In this document: positions 10,441-17,914 of the stretch, piece after piece
Numbering within the stretch: position 1 is the stretch's first letter
Layout of the letters: the number at the start of each line of letters is the position of its first letter
Source of the DNA: Nitrososphaerota archaeon
GTDB lineage: Archaea > Thermoproteota > Nitrososphaeria > Conexivisphaerales > Conexivisphaeraceae
NCBI GenBank assembly: GCA_009903775.1
Contig: WYEM01000083.1
Coordinates: forward strand, 1 to 33,281
Length of the DNA stretch: 33,281 bases
Reading direction: 5' to 3'
Translations under genes and position numbers: made by a program
Notes under the pieces: generated by a model
Told to the model about the DNA's origin: nothing
The model's input: the letters and a program-made list of their open reading frames with translations, nothing else
Database searches by the model: none

Positions 10441-10740
10441 TCCGTCCGTCCCTAGATGTCTATTCCTATATGATCATTCCTAGCACCTAGGGACCTCCAC
10501 CTCGCCCGCTCCTCACTTGCCACGGAGTGGGCTCGTGGGCGGCCGTCGGGCCCAACGGCACGGGGTCCCCATACACGGAAATCGAAAGCCCGTGGCGGCT
10601 CGGGGCAGCGCCTCATGCCCGGGGTTCCCCGGAGCTCCGGCGGAAGAGGCCCTGAGAGGTTTCGGCCTGCCAGAAGGCGCGCGCCCAATCCCCGCTTCTG
10701 GCGCGAGGTCGGCTTGGATCAAAGCGCCCTACTATTCAGT
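10441..10740. other. 300-base gene-free, GC-rich stretch; possible diverged hairpin-repeat copy G
   Basis: No convincing protein: short frames on both strands are Arg/Pro/Ala-rich. It is full of inverted repeats: GGGGCA/TGCCCC at about 10602-10620, a CCGGAGCTCCGG palindrome, and CCAGAAG/CTTCTGG across about 10670-10700. The order hairpin, GGGGTTCCCCGG, hairpin, GAGGCCCTG, hairpin resembles the 184-bp repeat at 15521, with exact matches only in the two short blocks quoted. It may be a decayed copy or an unrelated structured RNA. I found no RNase P, SRP or tRNA signature. Confidence 0.3.
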
Positions 10741-10741
10741 G

Positions 10742-10753
10742 TTAAGTTAATAG
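10742..10753 (+). promoter_or_regulatory. TATA box of the phosphoribosyltransferase gene
   Basis: TTAAGTTAATAG, the only AT-rich run in the region, about 30 bases before GTG 10781. Confidence 0.5.
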
Positions 10754-10780
10754 CCCGGCTCCGCCGCGACTTGGAAATCC

Positions 10781-11740
10781 GTGGCCCGCACCTACATAAA
10801 GCTCAGCTACGAGGAGGCCCGCGACCTCTCGCTGGCGCTCTACCGCCGCATAAGATCCTCAGGGTGGCTGCCCGACGTCAACGTCGGCATCGGCAGGGGA
10901 GGGATGTTCGTCCTGAGGTCGCTTCAGGACTTCTTCGCGGCTGAGGGCGTGCGCGCGCCATACTGGCTAATACCGGTGGAGCGTTACTCGGGGATCGGGA
11001 CCGCTGGGAGCGTCAGGATCTCGGGCGAGGTGGACGTCGCCGGGATGAACGTCCTGCTCGTGGACGACGTCGCCGATTACGGCGACAGCCTAGCGGTGGT
11101 CAGGGAACTATTGCTCTCGCGCGGCGCGTCCTCCGTGCGCACAGCGACGCTCCATCTGAAGCCCTGGTCCAAGGTGATCCCGGATTACTACGTGTCGCGC
11201 ACCGATGCCTGGATCATTTACCCGTGGGAGCTCTACGAGACGATAGCCGCCATCATTCGGGAGCTGGCGGCAGCAGGCGCTACCGTGGACGAGGCGTACG
11301 GGGAGCTCGTCTCCCGCGCGCACGTGACCCCGCAGGAGCTGGCCAACTTCAGCGAGATGGCGCGCCGCGGGGGCTCGCTCGACGCCCGCTCGAGGCTCAT
11401 ACTCGAGGGACTGCTCTCCGCTTATGGGCGAGCCGGAAACGTTATGTGCACGCCCGCCGGCTCCGCTGTGTCGCATGCTCAGAACTCACAGGACCTCGGA
11501 TCTGGGCCGCCTCAGGGACGGGCAGCGCGTCAGGATCGCCGGCTGGGTATCCAGCGTCAGGGATCAGGGCTCCATAAGCTTCCTGATCCTGAGGGATGGT
11601 TGGGGGGAGGTGCAGGTGACCGCCAAGAGGGGCGAATCGCCCGAGGGCCTCTTGGAGCTGCTCCGCAGGGTGCCCGAGCACTCCTCGGTGGTGGTCAGGG
11701 GCATAGTAAGGAGGGATCCCAGGGCGCCCGGGGGGCTTGA
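10781..11740 (+). CDS. Phosphoribosyltransferase (COG2236-like) with run-on C-terminus
   Basis: Type I PRTase fold: GIGRGGMFVLRSL in the N-terminal half and the PRPP-binding loop VLLVDDVADYGDSLAVV near residue 90. WSKVIPDYYV and DAWIIYPWE resemble the archaeal COG2236 purine/xanthine PRTase group; the base used is not determined. The real domain, with a helical tail ending about GLLSAYGR (11430), is some 215 residues, but no stop follows and the frame continues 100 further residues, mostly inside aspS. Leaderless GTG start. Probably co-transcribed with aspS. Confidence 0.8.
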   Translation: MARTYIKLSYEEARDLSLALYRRIRSSGWLPDVNVGIGRGGMFVLRSLQDFFAAEGVRAPYWLIPVERYSGIGTAGSVRISGEVDVAGMNVLLVDDVADYGDSLAVVRELLLSRGASSVRTATLHLKPWSKVIPDYYVSRTDAWIIYPWELYETIAAIIRELAAAGATVDEAYGELVSRAHVTPQELANFSEMARRGGSLDARSRLILEGLLSAYGRAGNVMCTPAGSAVSHAQNSQDLGSGPPQGRAARQDRRLGIQRQGSGLHKLPDPEGWLGGGAGDRQEGRIARGPLGAAPQGARALLGGGQGHSKEGSQGARGA

Positions 11741-12770
11741 GGTGGTGCCGAGCAGGATCAGCGTCGTCTCGAGGGCCAGGAAGCAGCCCCCCTTCAGCGT
11801 CTACGGCGGAAGCCTGCCCAGCATCGACAAGAGGCTGGACATCAGGGCGGTTGACCTCAGGAGGGCTAAGGCCAGGGCCATATTCCGCGTGAGGCACGCG
11901 GCGCTCCAGGCGATAAGGAGGTTCCTGGACTCCCGGGGGCTGATGGAGGTCCAAACGCCGAAGATAATAGCGACCGCGACGGAGGGCGGCGCCGATCTCT
12001 TCCCCGTCCTCTACTTCGACAGGGAGGCGTTCCTGGCGCAGAGCCCCCAGCTCTACAAGGAGCAGCTCACCATGGCGTTCGACGGAGTCTTCGAGATAGG
12101 CCCGATATTCAGGGCGGAGCCATCCAGGACCCTCCGCCACCTGAGCGAGGCCATCAGCGTGGACGTCGAGATGGCATTCGCCGATTACGGCGATGTGATG
12201 AAGCTGCTTGAGGAGATGATAGTCCGCGTCTCGAGGGAGCTCTCCAGGAGGGCGCGCGAGGAATTCGCGGTCCTGGGGCGCGAGCCGGAGCTGCCCTCCA
12301 GGCCATTTCCCAGGCTCACGTACGAGCGGTGCCTCTCCATGCTGAGGGATGCCGGCGTGGAGAAGGAGTTCGGCGACGACCTGAGCACGGAGGACCTGAA
12401 GGAGCTCGGCAGGATGATCGGGGGCTACTACTTCATAACGGATTGGCCAACTAAGCTCAAGCCGTTCTACATAAAGCCGAAGTCCAGGAGGCCCGAGCTC
12501 TCGGAGAGCTTCGACCTGATGCATGGTGACCTGGAGCTCTCCAGCGGCGGCACGAGGATCCACAGGAGGTCCGCCCTCGTGAGGAGGCTGAGGGAGAAGG
12601 GCCTCAAGCCGCGCGACTTCGAGTACCACCTGAGGGTGTTCGACTACGGGATGCCGCCCCACGCTGGCTTCGGAATGGGGCTCGACCGCTTCGTGATGGT
12701 CCTGACGGGGCAGGAGAATATAAGGGAGGTGGTGGCCTATCCCAGGGACATCAGGAGGCTGACGCCATGA
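11475..12770 (+). CDS. aspS: Aspartyl-tRNA synthetase, probably non-discriminating (Asp/Asn)
   Basis: Class IIb synthetase of the archaeal/eukaryotic AspRS type, about 431 residues. N-terminal OB fold MLRTHRTSDL...VRIAGWV; motif 2 FRAEPSRTLRHLSE; motif 3 GFGMGLDRFVM. In the anticodon domain residue 26 is Ser and residue 85 is Pro by direct count. Discriminating Thermococcus AspRS has Trp26 and Lys85, and a proline in this loop is known to go with tRNA(Asn) acceptance. With gatC and gatA directly downstream, the enzyme is predicted to charge tRNA(Asn) with Asp for amidation. ATG 11475 is preferred to the upstream in-frame start 11424. Its stop overlaps the gatC start (ATGA). Confidence 0.94.
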   Translation: MLRTHRTSDLGRLRDGQRVRIAGWVSSVRDQGSISFLILRDGWGEVQVTAKRGESPEGLLELLRRVPEHSSVVVRGIVRRDPRAPGGLEVVPSRISVVSRARKQPPFSVYGGSLPSIDKRLDIRAVDLRRAKARAIFRVRHAALQAIRRFLDSRGLMEVQTPKIIATATEGGADLFPVLYFDREAFLAQSPQLYKEQLTMAFDGVFEIGPIFRAEPSRTLRHLSEAISVDVEMAFADYGDVMKLLEEMIVRVSRELSRRAREEFAVLGREPELPSRPFPRLTYERCLSMLRDAGVEKEFGDDLSTEDLKELGRMIGGYYFITDWPTKLKPFYIKPKSRRPELSESFDLMHGDLELSSGGTRIHRRSALVRRLREKGLKPRDFEYHLRVFDYGMPPHAGFGMGLDRFVMVLTGQENIREVVAYPRDIRRLTP

Positions 12771-13039
12771 GCTTGGACCTGGATCACCTGAAGCGGCTCG
12801 CCATGCTCGAGCTATCCGCGGACGAGGAGGCCGAGGTCCGCCGCCGCCTCTCCAAGATATTGGAGTACCTGGGGAAGCTCAGGTCGCTGGACCTGTCGGG
12901 CGTCGAGCCGATGTACGCGGCCGGCGAGGCCGAAGCCAGCTACAGGCCGGACGTCCCCGAGAGCCGCGATCCGGACGAGGTCCTGCGCGTGGTCCCCAGG
13001 AGGAAGGATCGCTACGTGAGGGGGCCCAAGATGGCTTGA
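12767..13039 (+). CDS. gatC: Asp/Glu-tRNA amidotransferase subunit C
   Basis: 90 residues with the GatC pattern: an N-terminal LDHLKRLAMLELSADEEAEV helix, KILEYLGKLRSLDLSGVEP and the late DEVLRVVP segment that wraps between GatA and GatB. ATG 12767 lies within the aspS stop, so translation is coupled. Needed to stabilise the GatA-GatB complex. Confidence 0.9.
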   Translation: MSLDLDHLKRLAMLELSADEEAEVRRRLSKILEYLGKLRSLDLSGVEPMYAAGEAEASYRPDVPESRDPDEVLRVVPRRKDRYVRGPKMA

Positions 13040-13046
13040 GCGGCGG

Positions 13047-14582
13047 GTGCCGCGCGGGATGAGGATCCCCACCCTCTGGGAGGCCGTGCGCGAGGCGGAG
13101 TCGGATCCGAGGTACTCGGAGGAGCTGGCGCATCACCTGCTGGAAAGGATAAGGTCGATGGATCCCTCCCTCAACTCCTTCATAGCGCTGAACGATGCGG
13201 CGCCTGAGCAAGCCCGCTCCCTGGCCGGCGTCGGGCCGCTGCACGGCGTGCCCGTGGCGGTGAAGGACAGCATAAGCACGCGCGGGCTCGAGACGACGGC
13301 GGGCTCGAGGATCCTCAGGGGATACGTGCCGCCGTACGATGCGACCGCCGTCGCCAGGCTTAGGTCGGCCGGCGCCGTGGTGCTGGGCAAGACCAACATG
13401 GACGAGTTCTCGATGGGGAGCACCGGCGAGAACAGCGCCTTCGGCCCCACTAGGAATCCGTGGGACGCGTCCAGGGTCCCCGGGGGCAGCAGCAGCGGCA
13501 GCGCGGCCGCCGTCGCGGCCGGGCTGGCCCCAGCCGCGCTGGGCGCGGACACCGGCGGGAGCGTCAGGTGCCCTGCCAGCTTCACGGGCACGTTCGGACT
13601 GAGGCCCAGCTACGGCAGGGTGAGCCGCTACGGCCTGATAGCGTACGCCAGCAGCATGGATCAAATAGGGCCCATTGCCAGGAGCACGAGGGACCTGGCC
13701 ATCATCCTATCGATAGTGGCCGGCCGCGATCCCATGGACTCCACGTCGAGCCCGGCCCCCCTTCAGGACTACATGGGAGCGCTGGAGCGCGACGTATCCG
13801 GCTGGAAGGTGGCCGTGGTGAAGGAGATGGTCGGCCCCGGGGTCGACGATCATGTCCAGAGGGAGTTCTGGAGGGCGGTCGACACCATCTCAGGCCTCGG
13901 CGTCGACGTGGAGGAGGTCAGCCTGAGGTGGCTCGACGAGGCCCTCGCCTCATACTACGTCATAGCGAGCGCGGAGGCCAGCAGCAACCTGGCGAGGTAC
14001 GACGGGCTCAGGTACGGCCTCTCGCCGCAGCAATCCGGCGACTGGCGCTCCTACTTCGCTAAGGTGAGGGGGGAGGGGTTCGGCCGCGAGGTCAAGATCA
14101 GGATAATGCTGGGCACCTACGTCCTGTCGGCCGGGTTCTACGAGGAGTTATACCTGAAGGCTCTCAAGGTCAGGAGGCTCGTGACTGACGAGCTCTCCCT
14201 CGCGCTCAAGAGGTACTCCCTCCTGTTATCGCCGACGATGCCCGTGCTGCCCCCCAGGCTGGGGGAGAGGACCGCTGACCCGCTCTCAATGTACATGATG
14301 GACGTCGAGACCGTGCCGGCCAGCCTGGCCGGCCTGCCCGCCATCTCGGTGCCCGTGGGCAGGGCTGCCGGCCTGCCGGTGGGGATTCAGCTCGTGGGCC
14401 GCAGCATGGACGAGGGATCCCTGCTCGCGATGTCCGCGAGGCTCGAGGAGGCGCTCGGAGGGCCCGCCCCGATCGCCTCCCCCCGATGCTCCTCGCCGCC
14501 CTCCAAGTACCAAGTGATCTTGGCATCCCTCCACCTCTCGACGGGCGACAAGAGGTCCCCCTCACCGACGGGTATCCCGTAG
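13047..14582 (+). CDS. gatA: Asp/Glu-tRNA amidotransferase subunit A with run-on C-terminus
   Basis: Amidase-signature subunit that releases ammonia from glutamine for transamidation of Asp-tRNA(Asn). The Ser-cisSer-Lys triad is visible: Lys in VAVKDSIS, the glycine/serine block PGGSSSGSAAAVAAG, and the serine nucleophile in ALGADTGGSVRCPASF. Later, GLPAISVPVGRAAGLPVGIQ is typical. Seven bases after gatC; GTG 13047 or ATG 13059 may start it. The conserved part ends near MSARLEEALG (about 14460); the remaining ~40 residues are antisense to the convergent radical SAM gene. Confidence 0.94.
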   Translation: MPRGMRIPTLWEAVREAESDPRYSEELAHHLLERIRSMDPSLNSFIALNDAAPEQARSLAGVGPLHGVPVAVKDSISTRGLETTAGSRILRGYVPPYDATAVARLRSAGAVVLGKTNMDEFSMGSTGENSAFGPTRNPWDASRVPGGSSSGSAAAVAAGLAPAALGADTGGSVRCPASFTGTFGLRPSYGRVSRYGLIAYASSMDQIGPIARSTRDLAIILSIVAGRDPMDSTSSPAPLQDYMGALERDVSGWKVAVVKEMVGPGVDDHVQREFWRAVDTISGLGVDVEEVSLRWLDEALASYYVIASAEASSNLARYDGLRYGLSPQQSGDWRSYFAKVRGEGFGREVKIRIMLGTYVLSAGFYEELYLKALKVRRLVTDELSLALKRYSLLLSPTMPVLPPRLGERTADPLSMYMMDVETVPASLAGLPAISVPVGRAAGLPVGIQLVGRSMDEGSLLAMSARLEEALGGPAPIASPRCSSPPSKYQVILASLHLSTGDKRSPSPTGIP

Positions 14583-15439
14583 CGCATCCCCAAGGACTCC
14601 GCTATTTCCCTGACGAGCGATGAGACGCGCTCGCTGTAAGACCTCGGGGGGATCCGGTAGGGCCCCAGCCTGCGCCCCTCCGAGAAGTACATGCGCTCTA
14701 TGAGCTCCACGGCCTCGTGCTTCCCCATGGACCTCAGGAGGCTTCCCAGGCGCTCCCATACGTCCTCACGCAGCCTCAGGACGCCGCTGTAGGCGAACGA
14801 CGCGCCATTAGCCCGCGAGCCGGCCAGCACAGCCTCCAAGTTCTCCCTCCCGTCGGTGAGCCCCGGTATTATGGGATCCACGGTCACCCCGACCGTCACG
14901 CCGGCGCTCGCGAAGCGCCTCATAGCTGCGAACACGCCCCTGGCGCTGGACGCGCCGGGCTCGAGCGCCCTCTTGAGCCCCTCGTCCACGGTCGTGAGGC
15001 TCCAGACCACGACGCAGCGGTCCTTGTACCTAGCGTGGAGCTCCAGGTCCCTGACGATCGTGGCGGACTTCGTGTAGATGTAGTAGGGGACCCCCCTCGA
15101 CTGCAACACCTCCACTATCCTCCGGGTGATCCTCAGGGCGCCCTCGTGCGGCTGATACGGGTCGGTCGCCGTCGAGAGGAACACCGGCTCGATCCTGCTT
15201 CCCCTCCACCTGGCGAGCTCCTCCGAGAGCACCTCCGGCGCGTTCACCTTCGCCTCCACCACGTCGTGGAAGTCCCTCCACCACTCGAAGGTCGCATAGC
15301 AGTAAACGCACCTATGGGAGCATCCGACGTATGGATTCACCGTGAGTCCTCCCTTGGAGTCCTCCACATCGTAGTATTCGTGGAGGACGCTCTTCACCCT
15401 CCTCTTCCTGACCTCAACGGTCCTCAGGTTCCACCACAT
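14387..15439 (-). CDS. SplB-like radical SAM protein
   Basis: 350 residues. The [4Fe-4S]/SAM motif is CSHRCVYCYA (Cys40, Cys44, Cys47) in the CX3CX2C form, preceded by NPYVGC as in the COG1533 family related to spore photoproduct lyase. FLSTATDPYQPHE, the YYIYTKSATIVRDLEL block and VTVDPIIPGLTD also fit. DNA repair or another radical reaction cannot be chosen from the sequence; archaeal members are mostly uncharacterised. The conserved part ends near ITWYLEGGEEH (about 14490) with no stop there, giving a 196-base tail-to-tail overlap with gatA. Upstream are a TATA-like GTATAGTAG (15458-15467) and a tandem 19-bp repeat. Confidence 0.88.
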   Translation of the reverse strand: MWWNLRTVEVRKRRVKSVLHEYYDVEDSKGGLTVNPYVGCSHRCVYCYATFEWWRDFHDVVEAKVNAPEVLSEELARWRGSRIEPVFLSTATDPYQPHEGALRITRRIVEVLQSRGVPYYIYTKSATIVRDLELHARYKDRCVVVWSLTTVDEGLKRALEPGASSARGVFAAMRRFASAGVTVGVTVDPIIPGLTDGRENLEAVLAGSRANGASFAYSGVLRLREDVWERLGSLLRSMGKHEAVELIERMYFSEGRRLGPYRIPPRSYSERVSSLVREIAESLGMRYGIPVGEGDLLSPVERWRDAKITWYLEGGEEHRGEAIGAGPPSASSSLADIASRDPSSMLRPTS

Positions 15440-15457
15440 ACCACTGAACCGCCTATG

Positions 15458-15467
15458 CTACTATACC
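15458..15467 (-). promoter_or_regulatory. TATA-like box of the SplB-like gene
   Basis: GGTATAGTAG on the coding strand, centred about 24 bases before ATG 15439. Confidence 0.4.
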
Positions 15468-15476
15468 ATGACCATG

Positions 15477-15514
15477 AGATTATAATAGTATGCTCAGATT
15501 ATAATAGCATGCTC
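15477..15514. repeat. Tandem 19-bp direct repeat (two units)
   Basis: AGATTATAATAGTATGCTC at 15477-15495 is followed directly by the same 19 bases with one change (T to C at unit position 13) at 15496-15514. Each unit holds the palindrome ATTATAAT. The pair lies about 38-75 bases upstream of the SplB-like gene start, just beyond its TATA box, as expected of an activator or repressor site; it is also strikingly AT-rich for this genome. Confidence 0.75.
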
Positions 15515-15520
15515 TTCGAT

Positions 15521-15704
15521 CTGACCCCCCCTCCTCGCCCTTCTAGGCGGGGGTTCCCCGGGATCCCGGGGCGGGGTCTCGTCGGTTACGCCCCCTTGAC
15601 GGGCGCTACTGAGCACTCCAACGAGGCCCTGCTTAAAAGCCCTCCGCTCCGGCCCACGGGGTGGGACGACCCCCCTTCTAGGGGGCGGGGTTTGTCGTTT
15701 TATC
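15521..15704 (+). repeat. 184-bp hairpin element, copy B
   Basis: Borders CTGACCCCCC and TTTGTCGTTTTATC match copy D at 27168-27350 (opposite strand), with high similarity throughout. Inside: a first GC hairpin (CGCCC/GGGCG type), GGGGTTCCCCGGGATCCCGGGG, a CGCCCCCTTGACGGGCG stem-loop, a conserved GCTACTGAGCAC block, a TATA-like GCTTAAAAGCC at 15631-15641, and a last C-run/G-run hairpin at about 15671-15690. No transposase. The final bases (15700-15702) are the TAA stop of gatB read on the other strand. Most like a palindrome-ended non-autonomous element of IS200/IS605 type. Confidence 0.75.
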
Positions 15705-17136
15705 GCGCGGTGGGCTGTTCCTCCAGCATCCTCCTGATGATGTCCGCCACGGCCCTGGCGCTGACCCCCCTGCCCGTCTCCTTAAGGACCATGCCGACCA
15801 GGTAGTCCACCGCCCTCGGGTTCCTCCTAGCGTCCTCCACCGCCCTCGGGTTCCTCCCGATTATCTCCCTGACCCTGCGCTCCAAGTCGCCCTCGATCGG
15901 CGTTGCTGCGAGGCCCAGGGCTCTCACCGCCTCCTCCACGGGGACCCTGCGCTCTAGGGCGTAAACTAGGACGTCCTTCGCGTCCTTATGGCTCAGGCCC
16001 TCCACCATGCGCCGCGACAGCTCGGCCACGAGTCCCGGATCCACGCTGACCTCAGCCACCTCTAACCCGCGCTCGTTAGCGTATGCCAGCAGGTCGACCG
16101 CTATCAGCGTCGCGGCATTGCGGGGATCGGCCCCCATCCTCAGCGAGCCCTCGAAGATTTCTGAGAGGCGCGGCGAGTACGCGATCGGCTCCGCGATCGT
16201 CGGGCTCAGGCCCATGGCTACGTAATCGCGCAGGCGATCCTCGGGGAGCCTGGGAAGCTCCGACGCGATCCTCACTAGATCTTCCTCCTTCACAATTATC
16301 GGAGGCAGGTCCGGCTCGGGGAAGTACCTGTACTCCTCCTCGGCCTCCTTCGACCTCAAGCTCACCGTTATCCTCCTGGCCTCGTCCCAGTGCCTGGTCT
16401 CCCTCTCGATCCTCAGTCCGCGCATCCTCCTGCTCCTCTGCCTCGCGACCTCGAATCTGATCGCCCTCTCGACGTCCGCGAACCCCGAGACGTTCTTCAC
16501 CTCCACCCTGCTCCCGCCATCTATCGACACGTTGACGTCGCACCGCATGGCGCCCTCGACATCCGGCCGATATATCCCGAGGTACTCCAGCACGCCCGAG
16601 AGCCTCTCCAGGAAGTCCCTCGCCTCCTCCGGGGTCTCCATGTCCGGCTCGGTCACTATCTCCAGGAGCGCTATGCCGTGCCTATTGTAGTCCACGAGCG
16701 TGTAGGGCGATTGGAGCATGCTCCCCTCGTAATGTATCCTGGCGGGGTCCTCCTCCACGTGGATTCTCCTTATGCGCACATCTTTACCCCCCCTTATCCT
16801 CAGGGAGCAGTCCTGGGCGAACGGAACCCCGCCGGCCCTGTCGTACTGGCTTATCTGATAGTTCTTAGCGAGGTCCGGGTAGAAGTAATTCTTCCTCCAG
16901 AAGCGCGAGATCCTGTTCACCCTGCAGCGCAGGGCCAGCGCCACCTTCAGCGCCTCCTCCACTATCCTCTCGTTGAGCGCCGGCAGCGTGCCCGGCAGCC
17001 CCATGCAGACGGGGCACACGTTAGTGTTCGGCGGCTTCCCCCTGTAGTCGGAGCTGCAGGAGCAGAATAACTTCGTCCTGAGGCTCAGGACCTGGACGTG
17101 CACCTCGAGCCCTATCCTCACCCCCGGCGCGGGCAC
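15700..17136 (-). CDS. gatB: Asp/Glu-tRNA amidotransferase subunit B
   Basis: 478 residues. Binds the tRNA and carries out the kinase/transamidase step on Asp-tRNA(Asn). IGLEVHVQ opening; a zinc site from Cys25, Cys27, Cys41 and Cys44 (FCSCSSDY, NVCPVCMGLPG); KNYFYPDLAKNYQISQYD; the RIHVEEDPARIHYEG and DYNRHGIALLEIVTEPDM catalytic-cradle motifs; then a helical and YqeY-like tail. GTG 17136 is 27 bases from the TATA box at 17160-17166. Separated from gatA by the SplB-like gene and pointing the other way. Its TAA stop is formed by the end of repeat copy B, so the original C-terminus may have been altered slightly. Confidence 0.95.
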   Translation of the reverse strand: MPAPGVRIGLEVHVQVLSLRTKLFCSCSSDYRGKPPNTNVCPVCMGLPGTLPALNERIVEEALKVALALRCRVNRISRFWRKNYFYPDLAKNYQISQYDRAGGVPFAQDCSLRIRGGKDVRIRRIHVEEDPARIHYEGSMLQSPYTLVDYNRHGIALLEIVTEPDMETPEEARDFLERLSGVLEYLGIYRPDVEGAMRCDVNVSIDGGSRVEVKNVSGFADVERAIRFEVARQRSRRMRGLRIERETRHWDEARRITVSLRSKEAEEEYRYFPEPDLPPIIVKEEDLVRIASELPRLPEDRLRDYVAMGLSPTIAEPIAYSPRLSEIFEGSLRMGADPRNAATLIAVDLLAYANERGLEVAEVSVDPGLVAELSRRMVEGLSHKDAKDVLVYALERRVPVEEAVRALGLAATPIEGDLERRVREIIGRNPRAVEDARRNPRAVDYLVGMVLKETGRGVSARAVADIIRRMLEEQPTAR

Positions 17137-17911
17137 GCGATCCCGCGGGCCGCATTCGATAATTAAGATTTGGGCCCTGAGCCGCCGGTAGGGAATCCCG
17201 GGCGCCCAGGGCGCGTCGGCCGCGCGCCGGCGCGGACTTGGTGGCCACGGCTATTATCACGCCTCCTCCGAGCAGCTCCTCCAGCGAGGCCTCCCCGAAC
17301 GTCGAGCGCAGCGCGCGCCTCAGGAATTCGTTGCGCGGCAGCCGGCGGTAGGTCAGCCTCAGCCTGGAGTACAGGGGCCCCAGGGGACCCATCAGCGCGC
17401 TCAGGAGCGTGGAGGCCAGCTCCCAGTAGAGGCTCACGAGGAGCCTCCTCAGGGGATCGCTCGGCTTGCCCAGGTCGAGCACCACCAGCCGCCCCCCTGC
17501 CCTGAGGGACCTCCTTATCTCGAGCAACGCCCTGCCCGCGCTCCAGGAATCCCGGAGGCTGAAGCCAGCGGTGGCGCAGCCGAAGGATTCGTCCCTGAAG
17601 GGCAGCCACTCGTACATCGCGACGACGCGCTCCATGAGGGGTGACCACCCGGCCTTCCTGAGACCCACGGGGAGCGCGTCGACCAGCACGCACCGGCGGC
17701 AGCGCCCGCAGCCGGCGGCCTCGGCCATGTAGCCGGGCCCGGCCCCCAGGTCCATCAGGCTCCCGCAGCCGCCCACGGCGCCCCCGGCCCTGCGCCTCAG
17801 GTACCTTATCGTGCCGAGCGAGAGCAGCAGGTTGCCGCGCTCGTAGTACTCCGCGAGCGCGCCTATGCTCGCGACGACCTCCGCCCACCTATCACCCAGG
17901 CTCGTGGCCAA
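17021..17911 (-). CDS. UbiE/COQ5-like SAM-dependent methyltransferase with run-on C-terminus
   Basis: Class I methyltransferase: motif I LMDLGAGPGYMAEAAG near residue 53, an acidic motif LVDALPVG, then FRDESFGCATAGFSLRDSW and LVVLDLGKPSDPLRRLL, both close to the UbiE/MenG quinone methyltransferases. The methyl acceptor is unknown. A CGRCRRC cluster in motif II is unusual. Homology ends about VIIAVATKSAP (17230); the frame then runs ~70 Arg/Ala/Gly-rich residues through the gatB promoter and into gatB. Starts at TTG 17911, two codons after the NnrD-like stop, in an operon with that gene and YjbQ. Confidence 0.8.
   Translation of the reverse strand: MATSLGDRWAEVVASIGALAEYYERGNLLLSLGTIRYLRRRAGGAVGGCGSLMDLGAGPGYMAEAAGCGRCRRCVLVDALPVGLRKAGWSPLMERVVAMYEWLPFRDESFGCATAGFSLRDSWSAGRALLEIRRSLRAGGRLVVLDLGKPSDPLRRLLVSLYWELASTLLSALMGPLGPLYSRLRLTYRRLPRNEFLRRALRSTFGEASLEELLGGGVIIAVATKSAPARGRRALGARDSLPAAQGPNLNYRMRPAGSRARAGGEDRARGARPGPEPQDEVILLLQLRLQGEAAEH
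17160..17166 (-). promoter_or_regulatory. TATA box of gatB
   Basis: Coding strand TTAATTA, centred 27 bases before GTG 17136. Confidence 0.5.
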
Positions 17912-17914
17912 CCC

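Noticed and set aside
11442-12662. 406-codon minus-strand open frame
   Set aside because: Antisense to aspS; shadow frame without conserved pattern.
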